Source: Chryseobacterium viscerum
Lineage (GTDB): Bacteria > Bacteroidota > Bacteroidia > Flavobacteriales > Weeksellaceae
Reading direction: 5' to 3'
Length of the DNA stretch: 64,000 bases
NCBI RefSeq assembly: GCF_025949665.1
Contig: NZ_JAPDFT010000003.1
Location: forward strand, 124,001 to 188,000
Below are positions 44,124 through 54,146 of the stretch, in pieces (the first letter of the stretch is position 1; the number at the start of each line of letters is the position of its first letter). The position numbers and the translations under genes were made by a program. Below the pieces are notes generated by a model. The model did not search any database and was not told the origin of the DNA. It saw only the letters and a program-made list of their open reading frames with translations.

Positions 44124-45745
44124 AATTTGATCAACTTCGCGTTAGCAGTTTTATTTTCATTTGTTTTTATAGTAATCAGATAAGCTCCCTGCACCAAAGC
44201 CTGAGTATTAATCTTAGTTACTTTATTTTTAGTTTTCAGGTTCTGAAGCTGTCTTCCACTCATGTCATACAACAGAATATCAGCATCCTTAAAATCAAAG
44301 CCGATTTCTACATAAGCATAATCAGACACAGGATTTGGATAGATCTTGATATCGTATTTTTCCATCAACTGATCAACCTGCTTGTCTCCCAGCTTTACAA
44401 TCTTCCAGTTCTCTTTGCCTAATTCTTCTGCACTTGTTCCTGCCAGAACAATAGAACCATCTCTGTTCAGTTTTAAATCAGAAAGTCTTTCTTCTTTTTG
44501 TCTGGATTCTCCTTTTACATGCTTTCTCCACTGTTCATTGCCATTCTGATCCAAATACAGCATCCAGAAAGTTTCATCATCGGCTTGTATTCTTCCTTCT
44601 GCCTGAGTATAGCCTCCTAATAGGATTCCTTTGGAAGACTTATCATCTGCTGAATGAAGAACGCTGATTCCCATCAAAATATCCCTATTTTTGAAGTTGT
44701 AAGATTTCTGCCACTGCTCCTCTCCTCTTTCATTTAAAGAAATCAGCCAAAGATCTGTTCCTTCTTCAATACCTACAGTTTTATTTCCTGATCTTTCTGA
44801 TCTGGATTCTCCACCAATGATGAAGCCATTTGAAGTTAGAGCTAGCGTTCTGATGTGATCATCTCCTTTCCCTCCAAAGTTCTTTTCCCATTCTACTTTT
44901 CCATTTTTATCGAGTTTTACGATCCAGTAATCACCTTCTCCGAAGTTTTCAGTTTGTTTCGAGTTTCGGGATACGGGATTCGAGTTTTGAACGTTTGACA
45001 CAGAACCCACACCTCGCATCTCAGAACCCTTTTCAGATCCCGAAATACGAACCTCGGAACTCCTCGAATAGATCCCTAACAATGCTCCTCCATCTTTCGT
45101 TGGAATCATCGTTTCTACTTCGTCTAAGCCTTTTCCGCCTAAGACTAATTGGGAGAGTTCTTTTCCGTTTTTATCGATTCTGGTAATTAAGACGTCTTTG
45201 GAACCATAACCTTTTGAAGAGTTTTGAACATTCCCTGCAACAAAGAATCCTAAATCTGTAGTTTGAATCACAGCTCTTGCTTCTTCGTCTGAGGAGCTTC
45301 CTAAAGTTTTCTGCCACAATTCATCTCCAAATTCATTGATTCTGATCAACCAGATATCTGACCCGCCTTTCGAGTCCTCTTTTTTATCCAATCCCTTTCC
45401 TGAATAGGAAGTTCCGGCTAATAAAAATCCACCATCTTGTGTGGTTACTGTTGCTGATAAATAATCATGATTTGATCCCAAGAAGTATTTCTCCCAGGCT
45501 TCTTCTCCCTGCTGATTCAATTTTACCAGATGGAAATCATAACCATTGTTTTGTTTGCTCGTTTGCTGTAATTTGTCGCTCTGAATCGAGCTTCCCGTTA
45601 TCAGATACTGCTGATCAATAGTTGTGGTGACCTGGCTAAGAAAATCCTGAGTAGAGGATTTGATATCTTTTTGCCATACCACTTCCTGGGCAGAGATACT
45701 CAGGACCGTGCATAAGATGAATGCACCGAGGTAGATTTTTTTCAT
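44120..45745 (-). CDS. T9SS-exported beta-propeller-like protein
   Basis: The start at 45745 (MKKIYLGAFILCTVLSISAQ..., 541 residues) gives a normal signal peptide. The mature part repeats blades of the type GGxLLGxxSxSG, DIWLIRINxxGDELWQK and DGGFLxAG, which are typical of WD-like or delta-60-type propellers. The last 75 residues form a type A T9SS sorting domain starting at IYPNPVSDYAYVEI. It is the first gene of the four-gene RHS operon (stop/start overlap with the DUF5977 gene). It is probably anchored on the surface and could display or recognise the RHS toxin; that is inference. Confidence 0.85.
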   Translation of the reverse strand: MKKIYLGAFILCTVLSISAQEVVWQKDIKSSTQDFLSQVTTTIDQQYLITGSSIQSDKLQQTSKQNNGYDFHLVKLNQQGEEAWEKYFLGSNHDYLSATVTTQDGGFLLAGTSYSGKGLDKKEDSKGGSDIWLIRINEFGDELWQKTLGSSSDEEARAVIQTTDLGFFVAGNVQNSSKGYGSKDVLITRIDKNGKELSQLVLGGKGLDEVETMIPTKDGGALLGIYSRSSEVRISGSEKGSEMRGVGSVSNVQNSNPVSRNSKQTENFGEGDYWIVKLDKNGKVEWEKNFGGKGDDHIRTLALTSNGFIIGGESRSERSGNKTVGIEEGTDLWLISLNERGEEQWQKSYNFKNRDILMGISVLHSADDKSSKGILLGGYTQAEGRIQADDETFWMLYLDQNGNEQWRKHVKGESRQKEERLSDLKLNRDGSIVLAGTSAEELGKENWKIVKLGDKQVDQLMEKYDIKIYPNPVSDYAYVEIGFDFKDADILLYDMSGRQLQNLKTKNKVTKINTQALVQGAYLITIKTNENKTANAKLIKL

Positions 45746-45950
45746 TCCCGTATTGTTGTTTTTTGAGTTAGTAATTAGTTTCTTAAAACTGCGCGAATTT
45801 AACACTTTTTAAGACATGAAAATTATTTTAATGTGGTATGCTGTAAATCATACTATTTATTGTTAAATCCTCTTTAAAACATATTAAACTTGTCTTATTC
45901 TATTACAAAACTATCTTAACATTGCGACAAAACCTGTCGCATTAAAAACA

Positions 45951-45983
45951 AAAAAGGGCCAACTCAAAAGAATTGACCCTTCC
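45951..45983 (-). terminator. Probable terminator of the RND efflux operon
   Basis: An imperfect 12-bp stem with two mismatches (AAGGGCCAACTC with GAATTGACCCTT) lies 40 bases after the stop of the outer-membrane-channel gene, flanked by A-rich sequence. Confidence 0.6.
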
Positions 45984-46021
45984 AAAAAACATTAACTGTT
46001 TATTGATAGAATTATGATGTT

Positions 46022-47479
46022 TTATTTCCAGCCTCCACCTAAACTTTTATAGATGTCAACTACTGTGCTGAGCTGTTTCTGTTTTGCCTCAATAAGTTCC
46101 ATTTTAGCATCCAAAGCATCTCTTTGATTCAAAAGAACTTCAAGATAATCTGCTCTGGAATTACGGAATAACTGATTGGCAATATCAATAGACTGATCCA
46201 GGGCTTTGGTTTCCTGTGATTTCAACTGATAATACTGATCTATATTTTTAACCTTTGACATCAGATTGGCAACATCCAGATAAGCATTCAAAATGGTTTT
46301 ATCATATTCGTACAACGCCTGAACCTGTTTTGCATCTGCTGTCTGGAAATTCGCTTTTATGGCACTTTTGTTAATAAGTGGTCCTGCCAATTCACCTGCC
46401 AGATTATAAGCAATGGATTCAGGTAATTTAACAAGATAAGATGGTTTGAAAGCCTCCAACCCTAATGTTGCAGAAATTTCCAGAGAAGGATAAAACTCTT
46501 TTCTTGCTGCTTCCACATCCAGCTTTGATGCTTTTAATTCCAGTTCTGCCCGCTTGATATCAGGACGGTTTGCCAATAGCTGTGATGGAATTCCGGTATA
46601 GACTGTCGGAGGAATCGTAGACATAAAGTTTTCCTTTGTTCTCACAATGGGCTGTGGATATCTTCCCAAAAGCGCATTAATTCCGTTTTCCTTCTCAGTG
46701 ATCTGTTGGCGGATTGTATATTCTGCAGCCTTAGATTTCGCCAATTCTGCTTCAAATTTTTTCACTGCCAGCTCTGTTGCAGCTGCAGCTTCTTTCTGAA
46801 TTTTGGAAATTTCCAATGCTCTTTGCTGAAGTTTGATATACTGCTGTATGATATCCAACTGATTATCAAGAGCCAGTAATTCATAATAATTGTCTGCAAC
46901 TTCTTCAATAAGATTAGACAGAACAAAGTTTTTCCCTTCTACTGTAGAAAGATAATGAGCTACTGCAGATTCCTTTTCAGTTCTGAGTTTTTTCCAGATA
47001 TCAATTTCCCAGCTTGCATTTAATCCCGCTTCAAAATTCCCAAGTGGATCTGGCATTTCTTTCCCAGGCTCTATTTCTGTAGTAGCATCGCCAGCCCCTT
47101 CACTGGTATAGCGGCCAGCTTTTTTTAGCCCGGCACCTATTCCCGCAGAAACAGTAGGAGTAAGCCTTCCTTTTTTAGCTAAAACACCACTTTTCGCAAT
47201 TTCAATCTCCTGAAGGGTAATTAATAGTTCCTGATTATTTTTTAAAGCAGTTTCAATCAGGGTTACCAGGTTTGGATCCGTAAAGAATTGTCTCCATGGA
47301 GTTGTTCCACTATTGTTATTGGCATCCTGCTGCTCTTCCTGATTAAAGTTCTGAGGAATATTTTCTTTTACTTCGTCTTTTATGACAGTCGCCATGGGTG
47401 CCTTACAACTTGCAAGAACAAGTGATAAGGCAATGGCTGTGATTATATTTTTAGTCTTCAAATTTTCCATCATGTTCAT
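46022..47479 (-). CDS. RND efflux outer-membrane channel (TolC/OprM family lipoprotein)
   Basis: The 485-residue protein is the outer-membrane channel of a tripartite pump. It has a lipobox (LVLASC, Cys25 from the first Met) and the two halves of OEP repeats, each with two helices (ELLITLQEIEIAKSGVLA and ELELKASKLDVEAARKEFYPSL-type segments). The family marker YPSLEISATLGLEA is at about 310. It overlaps the pump gene by 29 bases, and the true start may be Met3 or Met4. It forms the exit duct for drugs pumped by the two genes upstream. Confidence 0.92.
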   Translation of the reverse strand: MNMMENLKTKNIITAIALSLVLASCKAPMATVIKDEVKENIPQNFNQEEQQDANNNSGTTPWRQFFTDPNLVTLIETALKNNQELLITLQEIEIAKSGVLAKKGRLTPTVSAGIGAGLKKAGRYTSEGAGDATTEIEPGKEMPDPLGNFEAGLNASWEIDIWKKLRTEKESAVAHYLSTVEGKNFVLSNLIEEVADNYYELLALDNQLDIIQQYIKLQQRALEISKIQKEAAAATELAVKKFEAELAKSKAAEYTIRQQITEKENGINALLGRYPQPIVRTKENFMSTIPPTVYTGIPSQLLANRPDIKRAELELKASKLDVEAARKEFYPSLEISATLGLEAFKPSYLVKLPESIAYNLAGELAGPLINKSAIKANFQTADAKQVQALYEYDKTILNAYLDVANLMSKVKNIDQYYQLKSQETKALDQSIDIANQLFRNSRADYLEVLLNQRDALDAKMELIEAKQKQLSTVVDIYKSLGGGWK

Positions 47480-50400
47480 AAGGTTCAGTTTGTTCTGTTA
47501 AAGGATTCTCTTCTTCATATTTCGCCAGCCTGGACTTGTCTGCAATCGTTCCGAAGATGTAATATAATCCTGGGATAATCATCAATCCGAAAATGGTTCC
47601 GATCAACATCCCTCCTGCCGCTGCAGTACCAATTGTCCTGTTACCAACTGCTCCCGGCCCTGTTGCAATAACCAATGGAATCAAACCGGCAATGAATGCA
47701 AACGATGTCATCAGAATCGGACGGAAACGAATGGCTGCACCTTCAATAGCCGCTTTTGCTACAGGAATTCCTTCTTCTGCTTTTTTCTGTACGGCAAACT
47801 CAACAATCAACACCGCATTTTTACCCAAGAGCCCGATGAGCATGACCATGGCCACCTGTGCATAAATGTTATTTTCCAATCCTAAAAGTTTTAAGCATAA
47901 AAACGCTCCGAAAATACCTACCGGAAGGGATAAAATTACCGGAAGCGGAAGGATAAAACTCTCATATTGTGCAGAAAGAATCAGATAAACAAATCCTAAA
48001 CATACCAGGAAGATAAATACAGCTTCATTTCCACGGCTTACTTCATCTTTTGAAATACCCGCCCAGTCGATACCAAAACCTCTTGGAAGTGTTTTATCTG
48101 CGACTTCCTGAATAGCCTTAATCGCTTGTCCACTACTATATCCGGGTGCCGGAGTTCCACTCACCTCTGCAGAGTTATACATATTATGTCTTGTGATCTC
48201 AGACAGTCCATATACCTTTTCCAATCGCATGAAGTCTGAGTAAGGAACCATTTGATCTTTATCATTTTTAACATACAGTTTCAACAGATCTGTTGGCAGA
48301 GCACGGTATTGAGGTCCTGCCTGAACAATTACCTTATAAGGTCTGTCAAAACGGATGAAACTCGTCTCATAGTTGGACCCGATCAATGTAGATAAGTTGT
48401 CCATTGCTTTTTCAATGGTTACTCCTTTTTGTTCTGCAAGATCATTATCAATCTTGAGCATATATTGTGGGAAACTCGCGGAATAGAATGTAAATGCCGA
48501 TCCAAGTTCCGGACGTTTTTTAAGCTCCTTCACAAAGTCATTACTCACCTGCTCCATTTTATGATAGTCTCCGCTTCCTGCTTTATCAAGCAGACGAAGT
48601 TCAAACCCACCGGCAGCTCCATATCCCGGAACGGAAGGCGGTTGGAAAAATTCTATATTGGCACCTGGGATATTCTTCGCTTTTTCCTCAAGTTTTTCTA
48701 TGATTTCAGCGGCGGATTCTTTACGTTCTTCCCAGCTTTTAAGGTTGATCAGACAAGTTCCAGAGTTGGATCCGGTACCTTCTGTCAAAATCTCATATCC
48801 TGCCAGAGATGAAACAGACTGCACGCCGTCAATATCTTCAGATTCTCTTAAAAGTTCTTTAGCAATCTGATTGGTTCTTTCTAATGTAGATCCCGGAGGA
48901 GTCTGGATAATAGCATAGATCATTCCCTGATCTTCAGCCGGAATAAATCCTGAAGGCAAAGAGTTACTCAGGAAGAATGTACAGGCACAGAATGCTAGCA
49001 GTAACGGTAATGTGATTGTTTTTTTCGTCACTGTTTTATTCAGCATCTTCTCATATTTCCCTGCTCCTTTTGTAAAGATGTTATTGAATTTATCCAGGAA
49101 AATCGTAACCGGAGTTTTCTTTTTAGGCTTTCCGTGGTTATTTCTTAAGATCAACGCACACAATGCCGGTGTTAAAGTAAGTGCCACAACTCCGGATAAG
49201 ATAATGGATGAAGCCATTGTAATAGAGAACTGACGGTAAAATACTCCTACAGGTCCGGACATAAATGCAATCGGAATAAATACGGATGCCATTACCAATG
49301 TAATTGCGATAATTGCCCCACTGATTTCATGCATTGCTTCTTCTGTTGCCTTCAATGGAGAAAGGTGTTTTTCTTCCATCTTGGCGTGTACGGCTTCAAT
49401 TACCACAATCGCGTCATCTACTACAACCCCGATTGCCATTACCAGGGCAAAGAGGGAAATCATATTCAGGGTAATTCCAAAGGCAGACATTACAGCGAAT
49501 GTTCCTACCAATGAAACCGGAACGGCTAACGCCGGAATCAATGTTGAACGCCAATCTCCAAGGAATAAAAATACCACAATAGCAACCAAAACGAAGGCCT
49601 CAAATAAGGTATGGATTACTTTTTCCATAGAGGCATCCAGGAATCTGGAAACGTCATAACTGATATCGTAATGCATCCCTTTAGGGAAGTTATTCTTTTC
49701 AAGATCCTTCATCAATGCTTTTACGTTTTTGATAACGTCACTTGCATTAGATCCGTAGGATTGTTTTACCGTAATTGCCGCGGATGGTTTTCCGTTCAAT
49801 GTGGAATAAATATCATACATGGAGCTTCCGAATTCTATGTCTGCAACATCTTTCAGTCTTACAGATTCTCCATCCGGCTTTGCTTTTAAGATAATGTTCC
49901 CATAATCTTTTTCGTTATTGAAACGTCCCGGATATTTTAATACATATTCAAATGACTGAGAGCGTTTTCCTGAACTTTCTCCCGTTTTACCCGGAGAAGC
50001 TTCCAAACTCTGCTCATTCAGAGATTCCATTACTTCATCAGCTGAAATATTATAAGCTGTTAATCTATCTGGTTTAAGCCAGATACGCATTGCATATTCA
50101 CGGGTTCCCAGGATATCGGCAAAACCAACACCGCTTACCCTTCTCAATTCAGACATTACGTTAATATCTGCATAGTTGAAAAGGAATTTCTGGTCAGCTT
50201 TAGGATCATCACTGTACAGGTTAATATACATCAACATGTTCGGTTCCTCACGAGTGATTTTCACCCCTTCACGTACTACAAGAGGAGGAAGTTTATTCAC
50301 CACTGAAGATACACGGTTCTGAACGTTTACTGCAGCTACGTTGGGATCTGTTCCCAGGTCAAATACAATCTGAATGGAAGCTTCCCCATCATTTCCGGCA

Positions 50401-50642
50401 TCCGAGGTCATATATTTCATACCCGGAACCCCGTTTAATCCTCTTTCCAAAGGGATAACTACGGATTTAATCAACAATTCGTTGTTAGCTCCGGGATATT
50501 CTGCGGTAATATTTACTTTAGGCGGAGAAATGGATGGGAACTGCGTCACGGGAAGTTTTACCAGTGATAATATCCCCATAAATACAATAATCAATGAGAT
50601 TACTATAGACAGAACTGGTCTGCGAATGAATTTCTTAAACAT
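47451..50642 (-). CDS. RND multidrug efflux pump, inner-membrane transporter (AcrB-like)
   Basis: The 1063-residue protein is a full-length HAE1-type RND pump of 12 TM helices. The opening FIRRPVLSIVISLIIVFMGI (residues 5-24) is TM1. The proton-relay aspartates are in GVVVDDAIVVIEAVHAKMEEK near residue 405. The two large periplasmic loops and the RFRPILMTS signature near residue 974 are complete. It exports drugs, detergents or dyes from the inner membrane or periplasm with proton energy. It lies between the adaptor and channel genes, an adaptor-pump-channel operon. Confidence 0.95.
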   Translation of the reverse strand: MFKKFIRRPVLSIVISLIIVFMGILSLVKLPVTQFPSISPPKVNITAEYPGANNELLIKSVVIPLERGLNGVPGMKYMTSDAGNDGEASIQIVFDLGTDPNVAAVNVQNRVSSVVNKLPPLVVREGVKITREEPNMLMYINLYSDDPKADQKFLFNYADINVMSELRRVSGVGFADILGTREYAMRIWLKPDRLTAYNISADEVMESLNEQSLEASPGKTGESSGKRSQSFEYVLKYPGRFNNEKDYGNIILKAKPDGESVRLKDVADIEFGSSMYDIYSTLNGKPSAAITVKQSYGSNASDVIKNVKALMKDLEKNNFPKGMHYDISYDVSRFLDASMEKVIHTLFEAFVLVAIVVFLFLGDWRSTLIPALAVPVSLVGTFAVMSAFGITLNMISLFALVMAIGVVVDDAIVVIEAVHAKMEEKHLSPLKATEEAMHEISGAIIAITLVMASVFIPIAFMSGPVGVFYRQFSITMASSIILSGVVALTLTPALCALILRNNHGKPKKKTPVTIFLDKFNNIFTKGAGKYEKMLNKTVTKKTITLPLLLAFCACTFFLSNSLPSGFIPAEDQGMIYAIIQTPPGSTLERTNQIAKELLRESEDIDGVQSVSSLAGYEILTEGTGSNSGTCLINLKSWEERKESAAEIIEKLEEKAKNIPGANIEFFQPPSVPGYGAAGGFELRLLDKAGSGDYHKMEQVSNDFVKELKKRPELGSAFTFYSASFPQYMLKIDNDLAEQKGVTIEKAMDNLSTLIGSNYETSFIRFDRPYKVIVQAGPQYRALPTDLLKLYVKNDKDQMVPYSDFMRLEKVYGLSEITRHNMYNSAEVSGTPAPGYSSGQAIKAIQEVADKTLPRGFGIDWAGISKDEVSRGNEAVFIFLVCLGFVYLILSAQYESFILPLPVILSLPVGIFGAFLCLKLLGLENNIYAQVAMVMLIGLLGKNAVLIVEFAVQKKAEEGIPVAKAAIEGAAIRFRPILMTSFAFIAGLIPLVIATGPGAVGNRTIGTAAAGGMLIGTIFGLMIIPGLYYIFGTIADKSRLAKYEEENPLTEQTEPYEHDGKFED

Positions 50643-50663
50643 ACTACTTCATTTTAGAGACCA

Positions 50664-51749
50664 CTACTCTGCTTTTAATTTCAATGATTGAAGAACTTTC
50701 TTAGGGTCCTGGAATTTTGTTTTCACCTTTTGGTCATCCTTCACTTTCTGAACTCCTTCCAAAAGGATCTGATCTCCTTTTGATATTCCTGAACCTACTA
50801 CATAAAGATCCGGAAGTTCATAAGCTATTTTGATATTTCGGGATTTCGTTACTCCGTTTTTATCAACCACAAATACATATTTCTGATCCTGAATCTCATA
50901 AGTAGCTTTCTGAGGAATAATTAATGCATTATGAACAGGCATTGACATCTGTATTTTCCCTGTTTCGCCATTTCTCAAAAGCTTATCAGGATTCGGGAAC
51001 TTGGCACGGAACGCAATATTACCTGTTTCGTTATCAAATTCTCCTTCTATGGTTTGGATTTCACCTTTCTGCAAATAGGTTTCTCCATTCGCTGTGATCA
51101 GGGATACCTGATTGCTTCCTCTGTCTGCAGCGTGAGTCTGATAACTTAAATATTCCGGTTCAGAAACGTTAAAGTAAGTATAGATACTTGTGTTATCTGA
51201 CAATGAAGTCAGCAAATCACCTTCATCTACAAGACTTCCAAGTTTCAAAGGAATTCTGTTGATAACACCAGAGAACGGTGCTTTGATATCAGTAAATGAA
51301 AGATGGATCTGAGCCAGTTTCATTTCAGCATTAGCAGCATCCAGCTTGGCTTTTGCCATTGCTTTTTCATTTTTAGAAACAATATTGTTTCCTGCTAATG
51401 TACTTGCATTTTTCAATTCGATAGAAGCCTGTTCTACCTCTGCTTTTGCTTTTAATAATTCTGCCTGGTACAATTTAGGCATGATTCGGAACAATGTCTG
51501 TCCCGCCTGTACGTATTGTCCTTCATCTACAAAGATTTTTTCCAGGAAACCTTTTTCCTGAGCTCTTACTTCAATGTTTTTTACAGATTGAATCTGGGCT
51601 ACATATTCTTTGTTGATTACAGTGTCCATTACTACAGGAGATGTCACCGGATATACGGTAACTTCTTCTTTTTCTTCTTTTTTCTTATTGCAGCCAACCG
51701 CCAACAGAAGGGCACTCAGCGCAATTCCCGAAGCAACTCTCTTTATCAT
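50664..51749 (-). CDS. RND efflux periplasmic adaptor (AcrA-like lipoprotein)
   Basis: The start at 51749 (MIKRVASGIALSALLLAVGC..., 361 residues) gives a standard lipoprotein signal (Cys20); the ATG 90 bases upstream adds a poor leader. Domains seen are a biotinyl-lipoyl half (VRAQEKGFLEKIFVDEGQYVQAGQTLF), a coiled-coil hairpin (about 75-125), a second lipoyl half (FSGVINRIPLKLGSLVDEGDLL) and a beta-barrel/membrane-proximal part. This is a complete MFP. It links the pump and the outer-membrane channel. It is the first gene of the operon, 21 bases before the pump gene. Confidence 0.92.
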   Translation of the reverse strand: MIKRVASGIALSALLLAVGCNKKKEEKEEVTVYPVTSPVVMDTVINKEYVAQIQSVKNIEVRAQEKGFLEKIFVDEGQYVQAGQTLFRIMPKLYQAELLKAKAEVEQASIELKNASTLAGNNIVSKNEKAMAKAKLDAANAEMKLAQIHLSFTDIKAPFSGVINRIPLKLGSLVDEGDLLTSLSDNTSIYTYFNVSEPEYLSYQTHAADRGSNQVSLITANGETYLQKGEIQTIEGEFDNETGNIAFRAKFPNPDKLLRNGETGKIQMSMPVHNALIIPQKATYEIQDQKYVFVVDKNGVTKSRNIKIAYELPDLYVVGSGISKGDQILLEGVQKVKDDQKVKTKFQDPKKVLQSLKLKAE

Positions 51750-51894
51750 AATTCTAGAGTTTATATAAATCGTTAATGTTTTGATAGAAATAAAAACGGT
51801 AATAAAAGGGGGTACGATGTGATGATTACCAGCATACACAACGCAAAGTATTTCTACCCGGAATCAGGTAGAAAATGAGTAGATTGATGAAATT

Positions 51895-52281
51895 TTAAAT
51901 TCTAATAGAACGGATAAGAATAAATCTTTTGGTGGCAAAGCCAAGAATAAAGCCATGAATATCAGGTCTAAACCTTTTATGGCTTTTTAACCCAAAAATA
52001 TAAACCAGGCTGAAAACTCCTGCAAAAACAACAATAGCCTGCCATACATCAGACAGCTGGAAATCATTTTCTGCAAGTTCTAATGTGGAATTGTCTACGG
52101 TATCGGCCATCTGCTGAACAGAAAGTTTTTCAAAAGTCTGATTAAGACGGTTGGCTCTTTTCGGCAGATGATGAGAAACATGACCTGAATAGTCATTTCG
52201 AAGAGTTTTAACGTTGAGTCTGCTTTCTACTACAAAGAGCAGAAAAAGACCAGTTAAAAAGTATACTATAAAGTTTCTCAT
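51895..52281 (-). CDS. Hypothetical membrane-associated protein
   Basis: The start at 52281 (MRNFIVYFLTGLFLLFVVESR..., 128 residues) is preferred over 52335. A TACATTTG box (minus strand, 52292-52299) lies just upstream and would make the longer start impossible. The protein has a signal-like TM segment at residues 3-19, a basic middle (RANRLNQTFEKLS), and a second TM segment at about 82-100 (AIVVFAGVFSLVYIFGL). It is probably an inner-membrane protein; the family is not recognised. Confidence 0.6.
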   Translation of the reverse strand: MRNFIVYFLTGLFLLFVVESRLNVKTLRNDYSGHVSHHLPKRANRLNQTFEKLSVQQMADTVDNSTLELAENDFQLSDVWQAIVVFAGVFSLVYIFGLKSHKRFRPDIHGFILGFATKRFILIRSIRI

Positions 52282-52917
52282 TTTGAAGTTGCAAATGTAC
52301 ACCCAGATTATGATATTATCATCATGGATTAACAAAATTTAACTCTTCTTTAAAATACCTGAATATAAAAAGGTAATAAATATTAAATTTCTCTTTTATT
52401 CAAGCATAATTCGGGCAATCCTGATATCTAATCTATGCAGGTTTCAATTTTCAAAAACTAAGCCACTTTTGTTGATTTAAGGAAATTTTAATTTTAAAGC
52501 TGTTGCGTTTTTGAACATTTAAGTGACCTGGTACTCTATTTTAAAAGTTTCTATACTCTAACCTAAACTTTATCATAAATTAGAATTATTAACATTTACT
52601 TATTGTTACTCTCTTCTTTTTGAATTATTTTTGCCGAAAATTTACACAACAAATGATAAACGAAAAAAAAACACTTTATACTCTTGAGAATAAGATGGTT
52701 AAAAATCCCGCATTAACAACCATTATCCCCACTTTTCTACAATAATTATTACTTTCAGTTTTGTGAATAATGTTTCAAAAAACAGTGAGTTAAAATCAAA
52801 AAAATTTAAATTTACTGTTACTTTATGTAAAATTAACATATATTTATTAAAAATATTTGTAAATTTATATAGTATTAATATCATAATTCATGAAACACTT
52901 TAAAATCACTTATCACT
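52282..52917. other. Gene-free AT-rich region
   Basis: About 635 bases of extreme A/T content contain no ORF of interest, RNA gene or terminator. Only the -7 box at 52292-52299 for the leftward gene is suggestive. A promoter for the rightward lipoprotein gene must be here but could not be placed. Confidence 0.55.
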
Positions 52918-53310
52918 ATGAAAAAATTATTAACACCAATCCTTTTGGGATTGACCATTCTTTCCCTAACAGCGTGTAAACATCCCGGAAAAGAAGCTGA
53001 AACCATTACCGCTGCTACTCCCGAAAACACAGACGAAATTTTCAAAGATGTGTATGTTGACAGCTATGGAGAAAAGATAGAAGTAACCATCAACAACACT
53101 AAAAATACCGCAACAATACATTTAAACGGTAAAACTTTTGACCTTAAAAAAAGCGATGCTTTACCTGAGTATACAGCCTCCAATGAAGAGTATCAATATT
53201 CTGATATTAAAGGAAATATAACTTTCCTTAAAAAGAATGTAGACATGGTGCTGTTCCATCTTAAACAGGCAAAAAAAGAGTCTGGACCGGCAAAAATGGC
53301 ATCGTATTAG
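52918..53310 (+). CDS. MliC-like lipoprotein
   Basis: The 130-residue protein has a lipobox (LTAC, Cys20). The mature domain is a small beta barrel with the pattern YVDSYGEKIEVTINNTKNTATIHLNGKTFDLKK, like membrane-bound inhibitors of C-type lysozyme (MliC): YxDxxGxxlxVxxdNxxxTAtvxlnGxxixL. The family's conserved SG-Y stretch is replaced by a divergent C-terminus, so the assignment is by resemblance. It is 37 bases upstream of a META-domain lipoprotein and probably cotranscribed. A role in lysozyme protection is inferred. Confidence 0.6.
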   Translation: MKKLLTPILLGLTILSLTACKHPGKEAETITAATPENTDEIFKDVYVDSYGEKIEVTINNTKNTATIHLNGKTFDLKKSDALPEYTASNEEYQYSDIKGNITFLKKNVDMVLFHLKQAKKESGPAKMASY

Positions 53311-53347
53311 CATAAGGAATAGCATTCAACTAAAAAAAATAAACATT

Positions 53348-53782
53348 ATGAAAAGTTTATATTATTATTTATCGGTACTTGTTATCGCAACATTTCTTGT
53401 TGTTTCATGTAAAACACAAAACGCACAAAAAGCGACTACTGATATTACTGGAAAAACATGGAAACTTACAGAGCTTAACGGGAAACCAATTGAACTTAAA
53501 AACCCTAAAAACAATCCTCATTTCAAACTTAATATGGATGGAATGAGATATGAAGGTCATGCCGGATGTAACGGATTTGGAGGAACTTTCGAGATCAAAC
53601 CTGAAATCATGAGAATAAAATTCAATCAGGGAATGTCTACGATGATGGCTTGTGAAGATCTGGATATTGAAAACCAGTTTACAAAAGCAGTCCTTGCTGC
53701 AGATAACTACTCTGTAAATGGAAATACGCTTACATTAAACAAGGCAAGAATGGCTCCTTTAGCTAAATTTGTTCTTCAGTAA
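53348..53782 (+). CDS. META-domain lipoprotein (HslJ-like)
   Basis: The 144-residue product has a lipobox (LVVSC, Cys21) and a META domain (about residues 35-143). The typical features are TGKTWKLTELNGKPI at the start and GHAGCNGFGGTFEI near residue 75, and MACEDLDIENQFTKAV is the second half motif. META-domain proteins such as HslJ respond to heat or antibiotics in E. coli and have a structural role in the envelope. It is the second gene of a two-gene lipoprotein operon ending at the terminator at 53807-53834. Confidence 0.85.
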   Translation: MKSLYYYLSVLVIATFLVVSCKTQNAQKATTDITGKTWKLTELNGKPIELKNPKNNPHFKLNMDGMRYEGHAGCNGFGGTFEIKPEIMRIKFNQGMSTMMACEDLDIENQFTKAVLAADNYSVNGNTLTLNKARMAPLAKFVLQ

Positions 53783-53806
53783 TTGAATCTTTTATAGTAA
53801 AAATAT

Positions 53807-53836
53807 AAAGACACCTTTTTGATAAGGTGTCTTTTT
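53807..53836. terminator. Terminator of the lipoprotein operon
   Basis: A perfect 11-bp stem (53807-53817 with 53824-53834) has a 6-base loop. It lies between convergent genes. Confidence 0.88.
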
Positions 53837-53849
53837 CATTTATATAGGA

Positions 53850-54110
53850 TTACTCTTTTTTATTGTACATTATATAGCAAATCAAAAGGCTTATATTCAC
53901 AAGAACTGCAAATGAATTTGACAAAATAATTGGCAGCTCATCTTTTTCAAAACCATACCATACCCACAACGAAAGTCCTGAAATAAGGACCAGAAGCATG
54001 AGCAGAGAGATATCTTCTACATTTTTTTCTCTGATCACCTTTACAAGCTGCGGAATCATCGAAACCGAAGTAAGAAAACCGGCAATGATTCCTAATATAT
54101 TTTCGTCCAT
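53850..54110 (-). CDS. SemiSWEET family sugar transporter
   Basis: The 86-residue protein has three TM helices (about 6-24, 34-55, 63-82) with the PQ-loop motif SMIPQLVKV near residues 17-25, as in SemiSWEETs. These half-size transporters dimerise to move sugars across the inner membrane. There is nothing else sugar-related near it; it follows the FAD oxidoreductase gene and lies 36 bases after it. Confidence 0.9.
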   Translation of the reverse strand: MDENILGIIAGFLTSVSMIPQLVKVIREKNVEDISLLMLLVLISGLSLWVWYGFEKDELPIILSNSFAVLVNISLLICYIMYNKKE

Positions 54111-54146
54111 TTATTTTACAATTTTGAATATTTATGCCAGGAAATG

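Noticed and set aside
48429..48812. Antisense 127-codon frame inside the RND pump gene
   Set aside because: A shadow of a highly conserved gene, with no independent evidence.
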